A stretch of DNA of 38,540 nt, from positions 1 to 38,540 of the forward strand of contig CAMOTB010000010.1 of NCBI GenBank assembly GCA_946625485.1. Reading direction: 5' to 3'. A model generated the notes under the pieces. That model was not told the origin of the DNA. It did not search any database and saw only the letters and a list, made by a program, of their open reading frames with translations. Shown here piece by piece: positions 31,335 through 38,540 of this stretch; within the stretch, counting starts at the first letter, position 1, and every line of letters begins with the position of its first letter. The position numbers and the translations under genes are program-made. Origin of the DNA: an uncultured Bacteroidales bacterium. GTDB lineage: Bacteria > Bacteroidota > Bacteroidia > Bacteroidales > UBA932.

Positions 31335-32978
31335 CTAGAGGATACCGGCAAATTCGATGTCCTTGGCAGCGCGCTTGGCGAGCTCAGGATCCTTGCAGGC
31401 CTTCTCGAGGTATGCCTTCGCATCAGCGACCTGACCCTTACGGGCGGCGATGATGGCACGGAGGTAGTTGGAATGAGGGCACTGGCACTTGATCGCGGCC
31501 TGGGCCTTGTCCAGCTGACCGTTCAGGATGTAAGCAAGACCCTTGTTGCAGCACGCACCCTTTGCGTCGGCAAGCTCCTTGGCGGCCTTCTCATAGTTGC
31601 CGTTGAGGATGTCGATCACACCCATGTTGGCGACGGAAGCGTCGTTGCCGGAAGCGGCGAAGCAGCGGGCAGCCTCGGCGTAGTCACCCTTGCGCAGCGC
31701 AATGACGCCCTTGGCGTTCTTGAGGTCGGGATCGTCGGCACCCACCTTGTTGAAAGCGGCGGCAGCCTCGGCGATCTTACCCTGCTCGAGGTAAGCGACA
31801 CCGGTGTTGAAGCGGGCGCGGTCGCTGTCATACTTGTTGATCGCCTTCTTGTAGATGCTGATCTTCTTGGCAGGATCCTTGATCAGGGCAGCGGCACGGA
31901 GGAGGGCCTCCTCATCGAGGACGTCGATATTCTCATCGACCAGGGCCTGCAGCTCTTCGGGCGTGTAGTTCTGGTACTCGACATTGGCGATGAAGCGGGC
32001 GCGGCGCAGCTCAGGCAGGACTTCGCCCTTGAGCTCCTTGAAGATCTCGGACATGTTGCGGATCTCGCTCTCGCGGACGGCAGGATCGCTGTACATGGAA
32101 AGGACGCGGAGGATCAGGTCCTTGTCCTGGATGTTGGAAGCCTCAACCAGCTCCTTGAAGCCTTCCCAGTCCTGACCGACGCTCTTGACCTCGGGATCGT
32201 CAGCGCTGTGGCCCTTGGTGACTTTGTCCCAAGCCTTCTCAGCGGTACCGGCACGCTTGTCAGAGAGCTTGCGGTTGAGGGTCTGGCCGCCTTCCGGAGA
32301 AGCGTATGCCACGACCTCGGTGCTCTTGAGGGTCTTGCGGGAGTTGGAGTTGATCTCGTCGAGAGCAGCCAGGAAGTTCTTGATGGACTGGCCCTTGAGC
32401 TCACTCTGACGGACGTCGGCGGAGTTGACGTTGTAACGGATCTGGCCTTCGGCGGTCTGGGAAATGATCTCCATATAGTCGTCAGCCTTGTACGGCAGGG
32501 TGCCGTCCATCTCGACCAGCTGATAGGTGGTGTTGACACCATCGGCCACCTTCTTGGAAGGAAGGGTGACGAAGCGGCCCTTCAGGCGGGCGACGCCGCG
32601 CAGCTCGAGATAGGACTTCTCCATCCCGGGGACATAGGTGAAATGAAGGGTCTCCCGGACAGTGGAACCGTCGGAAGGAACGACCTTGTAATTGTCTTTG
32701 ACTTTTTCGCCCTGATAGACCAGGGTCTCGCCGGCCTGCTCGCCGCCTTCATACACGATGACGGGCGTGACCTCGAGGATCGCCTTCGGATGGAAATAAC
32801 CGGCAGGGTAAGTGACCGCGACCAGCGGATTGATCTGTCCGCCGACAGCCTCCAGCGGAGCGGGGGCGCATTCGACCGTGACATTTTCAGCCAGCTGAGC
32901 CATCTTTTCGATGGAAGAGCAGGACAGGGCAGCGACAGCAAGGAGCGCTGCAAGGGCAAGGTTTAATACTTTTTTCAT
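31335..32978 (-). CDS. Large lipoprotein with OmpA-like region and TPR-like repeats
   Basis: 547-residue Bacteroidota-type lipoprotein (lipobox AALSC, residues 16-20). After an N-terminal beta-rich domain (about 30-170) comes a stretch resembling an OmpA-like peptidoglycan-binding domain, with VVAYASPEGGQTLNRKLSDKRA near residue 225. The C-terminal 200 residues are helical repeats of TPR type, seen in FNTGVAYLEQGKIAEAAAAF, VIALRKGDYAEAARCFAASG and LAYILNGQLDKAQAAI. It probably links the outer membrane to peptidoglycan or scaffolds an envelope complex (inference). Monocistronic, with its own promoter and terminator. Codon choice is strongly biased, suggesting an abundant protein. Confidence 0.75.
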   Translation of the reverse strand: MKKVLNLALAALLAVAALSCSSIEKMAQLAENVTVECAPAPLEAVGGQINPLVAVTYPAGYFHPKAILEVTPVIVYEGGEQAGETLVYQGEKVKDNYKVVPSDGSTVRETLHFTYVPGMEKSYLELRGVARLKGRFVTLPSKKVADGVNTTYQLVEMDGTLPYKADDYMEIISQTAEGQIRYNVNSADVRQSELKGQSIKNFLAALDEINSNSRKTLKSTEVVAYASPEGGQTLNRKLSDKRAGTAEKAWDKVTKGHSADDPEVKSVGQDWEGFKELVEASNIQDKDLILRVLSMYSDPAVRESEIRNMSEIFKELKGEVLPELRRARFIANVEYQNYTPEELQALVDENIDVLDEEALLRAAALIKDPAKKISIYKKAINKYDSDRARFNTGVAYLEQGKIAEAAAAFNKVGADDPDLKNAKGVIALRKGDYAEAARCFAASGNDASVANMGVIDILNGNYEKAAKELADAKGACCNKGLAYILNGQLDKAQAAIKCQCPHSNYLRAIIAARKGQVADAKAYLEKACKDPELAKRAAKDIEFAGIL

Positions 32979-33015
32979 AAAACGGTATAAGATTTAATGA
33001 TTGTCGATAATCGTA

Positions 33016-33046
33016 CAAATATAAGACAAAAATGCTTTTTTCTCAA
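33016..33046 (-). promoter_or_regulatory. Promoter of the OmpA/TPR lipoprotein gene
   Basis: On the - strand TTG (33044-33046), 20 bp spacer, TATATTTG (33016-33023), exact -7 consensus, 37 nt before the ATG at 32978. Divergent from the promoter at 33077. Confidence 0.75.
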
Positions 33047-33076
33047 GAACCGGACATAATATTCGTCGGGTTTTGC

Positions 33077-33084
33077 TAACTTTG
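33077..33084 (+). promoter_or_regulatory. -7 element of the sigma-54-type activator gene
   Basis: TAACTTTG, exact consensus, ending 12 nt before the ATG at 33097. No good -33 at 19-21 bp. The transcript would have a leader of only about 5-8 nt. Confidence 0.6.
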
Positions 33085-33096
33085 CAGATATAATAT

Positions 33097-34323
33097 ATGG
33101 ATACACAAGAATTACAGCGGATCAAGAACAAATTCGACATCATCGGCAATGATGCCGCGCTGAACCGTGCGATCGAGACAGCCGTCGCCGTCGCTCCCAC
33201 GGACCTGACAGTCCTGATCTCCGGAGAGAGCGGCGTCGGCAAGGAGAATATTCCGCGCATCATCCACCAGAGCAGTCTCCGCAAGACGGGCAAGTACCTG
33301 GCCGTCAACTGTGGAGGCCTCCCGGAAGGAACCATCAATTCCGAGCTGTTCGGACACGAGAAAGGCGCCTTCACCGGCGCTGTCGAGACCCGCAAGGGCT
33401 ATTTCGAGGAAGCCAACGGCGGCACGCTGTTCCTGGACGAAGTGGGCGACCTGCCCGCTTCGACCCAAGCCATGCTCCTGCGCGTCCTCCAGAACGGCGA
33501 ATACATGAAGGTCGGCTCGTCCAAGGTCCAGAAGACCGACGTGCGCGTCGTCGCTGCGACCAACGTCAACCTCCTCTACGCCGTCTCGCAGGGCAAGTTC
33601 CGCGAAGATCTCTACTACCGCCTCAACGCCATCCAGATCAAGATGCCTTCCCTGCGCGAGCGCAAGGACGACATCTATCTGCTGTTCCGCAAATTTGCCT
33701 CCGATTTCTCCGAAAAATACAACGTCAGCAAGGTCAACCTCAGCCACGACGCCATCCTGATGCTCCAGAACTACCGCTGGCCCGGCAACATCCGCCAGCT
33801 GAAAAACATCGCCGAGAGCATTTCCGCGATGGAGTCGCGCCCCCTGTCCGCCTTCTCCGGACGCACGGAGATCGACGCGGCGACCCTGGGCCGCTACCTG
33901 CCCAAGGAGGATCCCAACGCCATCCCCGTCCTCGCCGGCGGCTCGGCACAGGACAGTCTCAATTCCTCCGAAAAGCAGATGCTGATCAAGGCGATCCTGG
34001 ACCTCAAGCAGGAGGTGGACAAGCTGAATGCCGCCGTCTTCGGCGTCGGCGGACCGGCACCCCGCCTCGTCAGCACTTCCGAGCCCGCTCCCGCCCCGGC
34101 CCCCGACCATGTCCCGGAACCGGTCAGCGAGCCGCGCGAAGAGGAAGCCGAGTGGCAGGAGAGCGACGTGCATGAGGTCGAGGACCATCCCCTCTCAATC
34201 CGCAAGGCCGAAGAGGACAACATCCGCCGTGCCCTGGAAAAGCACCATGGCAACCGCAAGCTGGCGGCCGCCGAACTGGGCATCTCGGAGCGGACCCTGT
34301 ACAGAAGATTATCCAAAGATTAG
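33097..34323 (+). CDS. Sigma-54-type AAA+ transcription activator without receiver domain
   Basis: 408-residue enhancer-binding protein. The AAA+ domain begins almost at the N-terminus: Walker A GESGVGKE at 43-50, the intact GAFTGA loop at 90-95 that contacts sigma-54, and Walker B TLFLDEVGD. A Pro/Ala/Glu-rich linker (about 315-360) leads to a Fis-type helix-turn-helix, NRKLAAAELGISERTLYRRL, at the very end. There is no receiver, GAF or PAS domain, so activity must be set by level, partner proteins or the linker. It heads an operon with lptE-like, TPR-like and secG genes, an envelope-biogenesis setting. Targets are unknown. Confidence 0.92.
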   Translation: MDTQELQRIKNKFDIIGNDAALNRAIETAVAVAPTDLTVLISGESGVGKENIPRIIHQSSLRKTGKYLAVNCGGLPEGTINSELFGHEKGAFTGAVETRKGYFEEANGGTLFLDEVGDLPASTQAMLLRVLQNGEYMKVGSSKVQKTDVRVVAATNVNLLYAVSQGKFREDLYYRLNAIQIKMPSLRERKDDIYLLFRKFASDFSEKYNVSKVNLSHDAILMLQNYRWPGNIRQLKNIAESISAMESRPLSAFSGRTEIDAATLGRYLPKEDPNAIPVLAGGSAQDSLNSSEKQMLIKAILDLKQEVDKLNAAVFGVGGPAPRLVSTSEPAPAPAPDHVPEPVSEPREEEAEWQESDVHEVEDHPLSIRKAEEDNIRRALEKHHGNRKLAAAELGISERTLYRRLSKD

Positions 34324-34329
34324 ACGCTT

Positions 34330-34857
34330 ATGACCCGGACCCTGAAAACCCACGTTCTCCGCATCCTTGCCGGACTCGCGCTGCTCGCAGGCACCTGGGG
34401 CTGCAGCATCGTCAAATATTCCTTCTCCGGCACATCCATCCAGCCGGATGTCAAGTCGATCACGATCAATTTCTTCGAATACACCGCCCAGCAGGTCAAC
34501 CCCTCGCTCAGCAACGACCTGACGGAAGCCATCCGGACCCAGTTCCGCAAGATGACCAGCCTCGAGCAGGTGGACGTGGACGGTGACATGGAGATTTCCG
34601 GCGCCATCACCGGCTACGACGTGCGCGCATCGGCGGTCACCGCCAACGAAGTAGCGGCCCAGAACCGCCTGACCATTACGATCAAGCTCGAATTCACCAA
34701 CCGGAAATACCCCGAAGACGACTTCGAAAAAACCTTCTCCGGCTATGCCGATTACGACTCGATGCAATCCCTGGACGCCGTCCAGTCCGGCCTGTGCCAG
34801 GAAATCATCGAGAAACTGGTGGACGACATCTTCAACGCCACCGTAGCCAACTGGTAG
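34330..34857 (+). CDS. LptE-like LPS assembly lipoprotein
   Basis: 175-residue lipoprotein (lipobox GTWGC near residue 21). The body, with SFSGTSIQPDVKSITINFFEY, NPSLSNDLTEAIRTQF and ISGAITGYDVR, matches the LptE family of Bacteroidota, the plug protein of the LptD channel that places LPS in the outer membrane. The helix-strand pattern and size agree. It starts 6 nt after the activator gene and ends 4 nt before the next gene, so it is in an operon. No lptD is in the window. Confidence 0.8.
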   Translation: MTRTLKTHVLRILAGLALLAGTWGCSIVKYSFSGTSIQPDVKSITINFFEYTAQQVNPSLSNDLTEAIRTQFRKMTSLEQVDVDGDMEISGAITGYDVRASAVTANEVAAQNRLTITIKLEFTNRKYPEDDFEKTFSGYADYDSMQSLDAVQSGLCQEIIEKLVDDIFNATVANW

Positions 34858-34861
34858 CGCC

Positions 34862-35401
34862 ATGAAGAGACTGCAGTCCATGCCCACGTCGGAGTTGACG
34901 GAAGTCATCAACCTTTTCCCCTGGTTCAGCGCAGCCCGGGTCGAGCTCTGCAAGCGGAAGTTCCGCACCGGCGAGGCCGGCTTCGCGGAAGCGGCCCTGT
35001 ACATCGGCTCGCGCAAGCTGCTCTATGACCTGGCCAACGAACAGAAAGACAAGGACTACTGGGACAAGGACGTCGAGGAAATCCTCCGCGAGGCACCGAA
35101 GCGCAAGGTACGCGCCATGGGCGGAGATTTCTTCTCCCAGGACCAGTACGACGACGTGCGCAAGGACGGGGACGCCATGTTCTCCGATATCGCCACACGG
35201 ATCCAGCCATCCCGGCCCGAGGCCGAGAATGACGACATCCTCCTCAGTTTCTGCACCGAGACCCTGGCCCAAATCTATGCAGATCAAGGATATTACAGGC
35301 AGGCAAAATACATTTATTCCCAACTTGTCTTGCGATATCCGGAAAAAAATGCTTACTTTGCAGCCCTTATTGAAAAATTGGACGAACTCGAAAGAAATTA
35401 A
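34862..35401 (+). CDS. Conserved protein with C-terminal TPR-like repeat
   Basis: 179-residue protein without signal peptide or membrane segment. The N-terminus (SELTEVINLFPWFSAARVEL) and the C-terminus (LAQIYADQGYYRQAKYIYSQL, LRYPEKNAYFAALIEKL) are both helical, the latter a clear TPR-like motif. The middle is charged and probably flexible. Proteins like this recur between lptE and secG in Bacteroidota but I know of no established function. It begins 4 nt after the lptE-like gene and ends 11 nt before secG. Confidence 0.7.
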   Translation: MKRLQSMPTSELTEVINLFPWFSAARVELCKRKFRTGEAGFAEAALYIGSRKLLYDLANEQKDKDYWDKDVEEILREAPKRKVRAMGGDFFSQDQYDDVRKDGDAMFSDIATRIQPSRPEAENDDILLSFCTETLAQIYADQGYYRQAKYIYSQLVLRYPEKNAYFAALIEKLDELERN

Positions 35402-35412
35402 AGATTAATCAT

Positions 35413-35769
35413 ATGAACGCATTATTCACCATTCTGACTGTTCTCATCGTCATCGCAGCGGTCCTCCTCATCCTGGTCGTCCTGCTGCAAAATGGCAAGG
35501 GAGAAGGTCTCGCGAGCAACTTTGTCGCAGGAAACCAGACCCTTGGCGTCCGTCAGACCGCCGACATCCTGGAGAAATTCACCTGGGGCCTCGTCGCATT
35601 CATCCTGGCTCTCGCCATCATTTCCTCCTTCACGACCGGCACCAACGGCGCCGACATCGACCTGTCCAACGACATCGAGAACGTCGTTCCCGACCAGCAG
35701 CCCGAGTTCCCGACCGCCCCGGTCCAGGAAGCTCCCGCCGCTCCGGCCACCGAGACTCCGGCCAACTAA
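35413..35769 (+). CDS. secG: Preprotein translocase subunit SecG
   Basis: 118-residue SecG, a small partner of SecYE that helps proteins cross the inner membrane. It has two membrane helices (about 3-24 and 55-75) joined by a loop with LLQNGKGEGLASNF, the family signature. The Pro/Ala-rich tail (QQPEFPTAPVQEAP) is typical of Bacteroidota. Last gene of its operon, followed by the hairpin at 35824. Confidence 0.93.
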   Translation: MNALFTILTVLIVIAAVLLILVVLLQNGKGEGLASNFVAGNQTLGVRQTADILEKFTWGLVAFILALAIISSFTTGTNGADIDLSNDIENVVPDQQPEFPTAPVQEAPAAPATETPAN

Positions 35770-35823
35770 GGGTCTCTGCCAGATTGTCAGTCTTTCGGGA
35801 CTGGAATATAATTTGACGCATCT

Positions 35824-35860
35824 ACGCTTGCCTCAGTTTTGGGGCAAGCGTTATTATTTA
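35824..35860 (+). terminator. Terminator of the secG operon
   Basis: Perfect 9-bp stem ACGCTTGCC (35824-35832) and GGCAAGCGT (35843-35851), 10-nt loop, then TATTATTTAT. The gap between secG and the hairpin shows nothing else. Confidence 0.85.
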
Positions 35861-35873
35861 TAAGGAGTTGAAT

Positions 35874-37925
35874 ATGGAAAACAAGACTGAATTTCTGAGC
35901 AAGTACGCCACCAACCTCTGTGAGCTGGCGGCCAAAGGAAACCTCGACCCGGTCATCGGCCGCGACGAGGAGATCCGCCGGGTTCTGCAGATTCTCAGCC
36001 GCAGAACCAAAAACAACCCGATCCTCATCGGAGAGCCGGGCGTCGGCAAGACGGCCATCTCCGAAGGCATAGCCATCAAGATCGTGGACGGCAACGTCCC
36101 CGAGAACCTGAAAAGCAAGAAGATCTATTCCCTCGACATGGGCTCGCTGATCGCGGGCGCCAAGTACCAGGGCGAATTCGAGGAGCGTCTGAAAGGCGTC
36201 GTCAAGGAAGTGGTGGACAGCGACGGAGAGATCATTCTCTTCATCGATGAGATCCACACCCTCGTGGGTGCCGGCCGCTCGAGCGGCGCGATGGACGCTT
36301 CCAATATCCTGAAGCCCGCGCTCGCGCGCGGAGAACTGCGCACCATCGGTTCCACCACCCTGGACGAGTACCAGAAATACTTCGAGACCGACAAGGCGCT
36401 GGAGCGCCGTTTCCAGAAGGTGATGATCGACGAGCCTACGCCCGCCGAGTCCATCGCCATCCTGCGTGGCCTGAAGGAGAAATATGAAAACCACCACCGC
36501 GTACGGATCGAAGATGACGCGCTGATCGCTGCCGTCAACCTTTCGCACCGCTACATCAACAACCGTTTCCTCCCGGACAAGGCCATCGACCTCGTGGATG
36601 AGGCGGCGTCCAAGCTGCGGCTGGAGATGAATTCCGTTCCGGAGCCCATCGACGACCTCAACAGCAAGATCCGGCAGCTCGAGATCGAGAAGGAAGCCAT
36701 CAAGCGCGAAGGCGTTTCCCTCAAGATGGAGAAGATCGACGAGGAACTGAAGGGCCTCGAGGAGCAACGGAAGGCCCTGACCGCCCGTTGGGACGAGGAA
36801 AAGAAGATCCTGTCGGACCTCCAGTCGGCCCGGGCACAGATCGAGGAGTTCAAGAACCAGGCATCCATCGCGGAGCGCAGCGGCGACTACGGACGGGTGG
36901 CGGAGCTGCGCTACGGCAAGATCGCCGCGGCCCAGAAGCAGATCGACGAACTGACCCAGCGCCAGGCTGCGATCAAGGATCCGATCATCACGGAGGCGGT
37001 CACGCCCGAGGACATCGCGGAAGTGGTCGCGCGCTGGACTGGCATTCCGGTCAGCCGGATGCTGGAGAGCGAAAAGGACAAGCTCCTGCGGATGGAAAGC
37101 GAGCTGCACAAGCGGGTCGTAGGCCAGGATAAAGCCATCAGCGCCGTTTCCGACGCCGTGCGGCGCAACCGGGCGGGCCTGAGCAACGAGAAGCGGCCGA
37201 TCGGTTCGTTCCTCTTCCTGGGTACGACCGGTGTCGGAAAGACCGAACTGGCGAAGGCGCTCGCGGAGTTCCTGTTCAATGATGAGAACCTGATCACGCG
37301 TATCGACATGAGTGAGTACCAGGAGCGGCACACTGTCAGCCGGCTGGTGGGCGCCCCTCCGGGATACGTCGGTTATGATGAAGGCGGTCAGCTGACGGAG
37401 GCCGTGCGGCGCAAACCCTATTCGGTCATCCTGCTGGATGAGATCGAAAAGGCGCATCCGGACGTATTCAACGTCCTGCTGCAGGTGCTGGATGACGGCC
37501 GTCTGACTGATAACAAGGGCCGGACCGTGGATTTCAAGAACACGATCCTGATCATGACATCCAACGCCAAAGAGGAGGAGTTGAAACTGACGATGCGTCC
37601 GGAGTTCCTGAACCGTATCGACGAGATCATCACTTTCGACCAGTTGTCGAAGGAGGATATCCGTCAGATCGTGCGGATCCAGATGGGCATCTTGCAGAAG
37701 ATGCTGGAGCGCGAGGGCGTGGAACTGAGCTGGACGCCTTCCTTCGAGGATTACATGACGGAGAACGGCTATGATCCCGACTACGGTGCCCGGCCGGTGA
37801 AGCGGCTGATCCAGCGGGAGTTGGTCAATCAGCTGGCGACGGCGATCCTCGACGGCACGGTCCGCAAGGATTCCGCCATCGTTGCTGACGCGGCCGACGG
37901 CAAGGTCCTGCTGCGCAACGCCTGA
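35874..37925 (+). CDS. clpB: ClpB-type AAA+ disaggregase lacking the N-terminal domain
   Basis: 683-residue double-ring AAA+ protein that unfolds or disaggregates proteins. AAA-1 has Walker A GEPGVGKT at 53-60, [10 protein letters not shown] and the pore-loop region [11 protein letters not shown]. The coiled-coil M domain (about 260-375) is full length, which marks ClpB rather than ClpA or ClpC. AAA-2 has GTTGVGKTE with K456, GYVGYDEGG and [10 protein letters not shown]. The whole Clp-N region, about 150 residues, is absent: Walker A is at 53 rather than about 206. The start is sound, with AAGGAG 7 nt before the ATG, and a terminator occupies the sequence upstream. The loop between TSN (562-564) and RPEFLNR is about 20 residues shorter than usual. 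Confidence 0.93.
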   Translation: MENKTEFLSKYATNLCELAAKGNLDPVIGRDEEIRRVLQILSRRTKNNPILIGEPGVGKTAISEGIAIKIVDGNVPENLKSKKIYSLDMGSLIAGAKYQGEFEERLKGVVKEVVDSDGEIILFIDEIHTLVGAGRSSGAMDASNILKPALARGELRTIGSTTLDEYQKYFETDKALERRFQKVMIDEPTPAESIAILRGLKEKYENHHRVRIEDDALIAAVNLSHRYINNRFLPDKAIDLVDEAASKLRLEMNSVPEPIDDLNSKIRQLEIEKEAIKREGVSLKMEKIDEELKGLEEQRKALTARWDEEKKILSDLQSARAQIEEFKNQASIAERSGDYGRVAELRYGKIAAAQKQIDELTQRQAAIKDPIITEAVTPEDIAEVVARWTGIPVSRMLESEKDKLLRMESELHKRVVGQDKAISAVSDAVRRNRAGLSNEKRPIGSFLFLGTTGVGKTELAKALAEFLFNDENLITRIDMSEYQERHTVSRLVGAPPGYVGYDEGGQLTEAVRRKPYSVILLDEIEKAHPDVFNVLLQVLDDGRLTDNKGRTVDFKNTILIMTSNAKEEELKLTMRPEFLNRIDEIITFDQLSKEDIRQIVRIQMGILQKMLEREGVELSWTPSFEDYMTENGYDPDYGARPVKRLIQRELVNQLATAILDGTVRKDSAIVADAADGKVLLRNA

Positions 37926-37956
37926 GGGCTTGTTTAGAGCCGGAGGGTCTGTTTAT

Positions 37957-38042
37957 GCCAGAGGGCAGGCTCCCTTTCAGCAGTAGTCCATTCTCGCTTC
38001 GCTGCGGCTGCGTTACTGCTGAAAGGGTGCCTGCCCTCCGGC
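37957..38042. repeat. Palindromic repeat with conserved loop, copy 2
   Basis: Arms 37957-37986 and 38013-38042 are 30 nt long and pair at 27 positions. The 26-nt loop (37987-38012) starts with TCCATTCTCGC and ends with GCTGCGGCTGCG; these loop motifs recur in the element at 12741-12852 while the stem sequences differ. Just before it, two imperfect 19-nt copies of GAGGGnnTGTTTA (from 37924 and 37943) lead into the left arm. It lies between clpB and a separate terminator, so it is not needed as the terminator. The 80 nt after it (38043-38122) show nothing that I can name. Confidence 0.75.
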
Positions 38043-38122
38043 TTGGATCGCGACCGGCAACCCACTGGCTCATAAAGGTGGCCGTGGTGGCTAAGTGAAT
38101 GAGTTTCAATAGATTGATAGGT

Positions 38123-38158
38123 GTGACGGGGGGCCGAAATGGACCCCCGTCACTGTAT
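38123..38158 (+). terminator. Terminator downstream of clpB
   Basis: Arms 38123-38135 (GTGACGGGGGGCC) and 38141-38153 pair over 13 positions with one mismatch around GAAAT, followed by TGTATTTT. A strong intrinsic terminator. Confidence 0.8.
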
Positions 38159-38202
38159 TTTAATCACAACGGGTCAAGGACTTAGCTGCCACGGGCTTTT
38201 TC

Positions 38203-38233
38203 TTGCTTTTTTCTGAAAGAGTTGCTATCTTTC
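38203..38233 (+). promoter_or_regulatory. Promoter of the Ala/Gln-rich protein gene
   Basis: TTG (38203-38205), 20 bp spacer, TATCTTTC (38226-38233), one base from consensus, 25 nt before the ATG at 38259. Confidence 0.6.
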
Positions 38234-38258
38234 AAAATAGAACCAATTCCTGTCTGAC

Positions 38259-38540
38259 ATGAGCCACAAATCGATCCTTGTCGTCATCGCGGCAGTGTGG
38301 ATGCTGCCTTTTTCCACTTGGGCCCAGCAGCCGGCCGCCCAATCAGCCCCGGCAATCACAGCCGCCCCAACGACCCGGTCCGTCCCAGCGGCGCAAACCA
38401 GGACCCCGCAAAAGGCGGCGCAGACCTGGAGCGCAGCGCAGCAGAAAACGGCGCAAAACCGAACCGCAGTGCAGCAGAAGGCAGCGCAAACTTGGAGCGC
38501 AGCGCAGCAGAAGGCGGCGCAGGCCGCGGCAAAATCGACG
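38259..38540 (+). CDS. Secreted Ala/Gln-rich repeat protein, 3' truncated
   Basis: 94 codons are visible and the frame is open at the window end. Residues 1-22 form a signal peptide (SILVVIAAVWMLPFSTWAQ). Next is a Pro/Ala/Thr-rich stretch of about 30 residues, then tandem 11-residue repeats from residue 52: KAAQTWSAAQQ, KTAQNRTAVQQ, KAAQTWSAAQQ and a partial fourth. In DNA these are 33-nt repeats starting at 38412, 38445, 38478 and 38511. Hendecad repeats of this kind usually form long helices or coiled coils. Function is unknown; it may be an envelope or cell-surface stalk protein. Confidence 0.75.
   Translation, partial: MSHKSILVVIAAVWMLPFSTWAQQPAAQSAPAITAAPTTRSVPAAQTRTPQKAAQTWSAAQQKTAQNRTAVQQKAAQTWSAAQQKAAQAAAKST

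Noticed and set aside
37957..38042. CRISPR-like repeat
   Set aside because: It is one inverted pair around a short loop, not regularly spaced direct repeats with spacers, and no cas genes are present.

Overview
The window reads as chromosomal DNA of a high-GC member of the Bacteroidales (Alistipes- or Cryptobacteroides-like; the exact genus is inference). Support comes from promoters of the Bacteroidota type (-7 TAnnTTTG with a TTG/TTTG -33 about 19-20 bp upstream), the gene order rpsL-rpsG-fusA-rpsJ, many SPII lipoproteins carrying carbohydrate-active enzymes, and the lptE / TPR / secG set behind a sigma-54-type activator.

Layout. (1) 1-4841, + strand: the end of a GH29 alpha-fucosidase, a GH36 alpha-galactosidase and a lipoprotein with a predicted GH32/GH43-like propeller. 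(2) 4943-9624, - strand: a four-gene operon of the glycoside C3-oxidation type: a Tat-exported Gfo/Idh/MocA oxidoreductase, a DUF1080 lipoprotein, a TIM-barrel isomerase-like lipoprotein, and a second oxidoreductase with no Tat signal. (3) 9805-12741, + strand: Xaa-Pro aminopeptidase, FabG-like reductase and ComF-like protein, meeting a - strand block of an EEP-family lipoprotein, tatC and tatA (12853-14790). (4) 14911-24805, + strand: five enzymes for glycan breakdown (GH2, GH2, PL38/alginate-lyase-like, GH29, GH97), followed on the - strand by GH43 and an acyltransferase (24836-27128) and a 72-residue unknown protein. There is no SusC/SusD pair or sensor in the window, so these enzymes are an accessory glycan locus or one arm of a larger one. 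(5) 27432-31334, - strand: a repeat-rich intergenic region, tRNA-Met(CAT), then rpsJ, fusA, rpsG and rpsL under a very clear promoter. (6) 31335-32978, - strand: a large lipoprotein with an OmpA-like region and TPR-like repeats. (7) 33097-35769, + strand: sigma-54-type activator, LptE-like, TPR-like and SecG. (8) 35874-37925: a ClpB without the N-terminal domain, then a palindromic repeat, a terminator, and the start of a secreted Ala/Gln-rich protein with 11-residue tandem repeats cut by the window end.

How the parts fit (inference). Exo-acting glycosidases remove terminal fucose, galactose and arabinose-type residues, the lyase cuts uronate-containing chains, and the C3-oxidation operon offers a non-hydrolytic route for breaking glycosidic bonds in the periplasm. 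The Tat translocon needed to export its folded oxidoreductase is encoded about 5 kb away. The most unusual non-coding signals are a palindromic repeat family with a conserved loop but different stems (12741-12852 and 37957-38042), a cluster of four alternating copies of a 13-bp motif (27464-27577), and three genes whose -7 element lies only 4-12 nt from the start codon.
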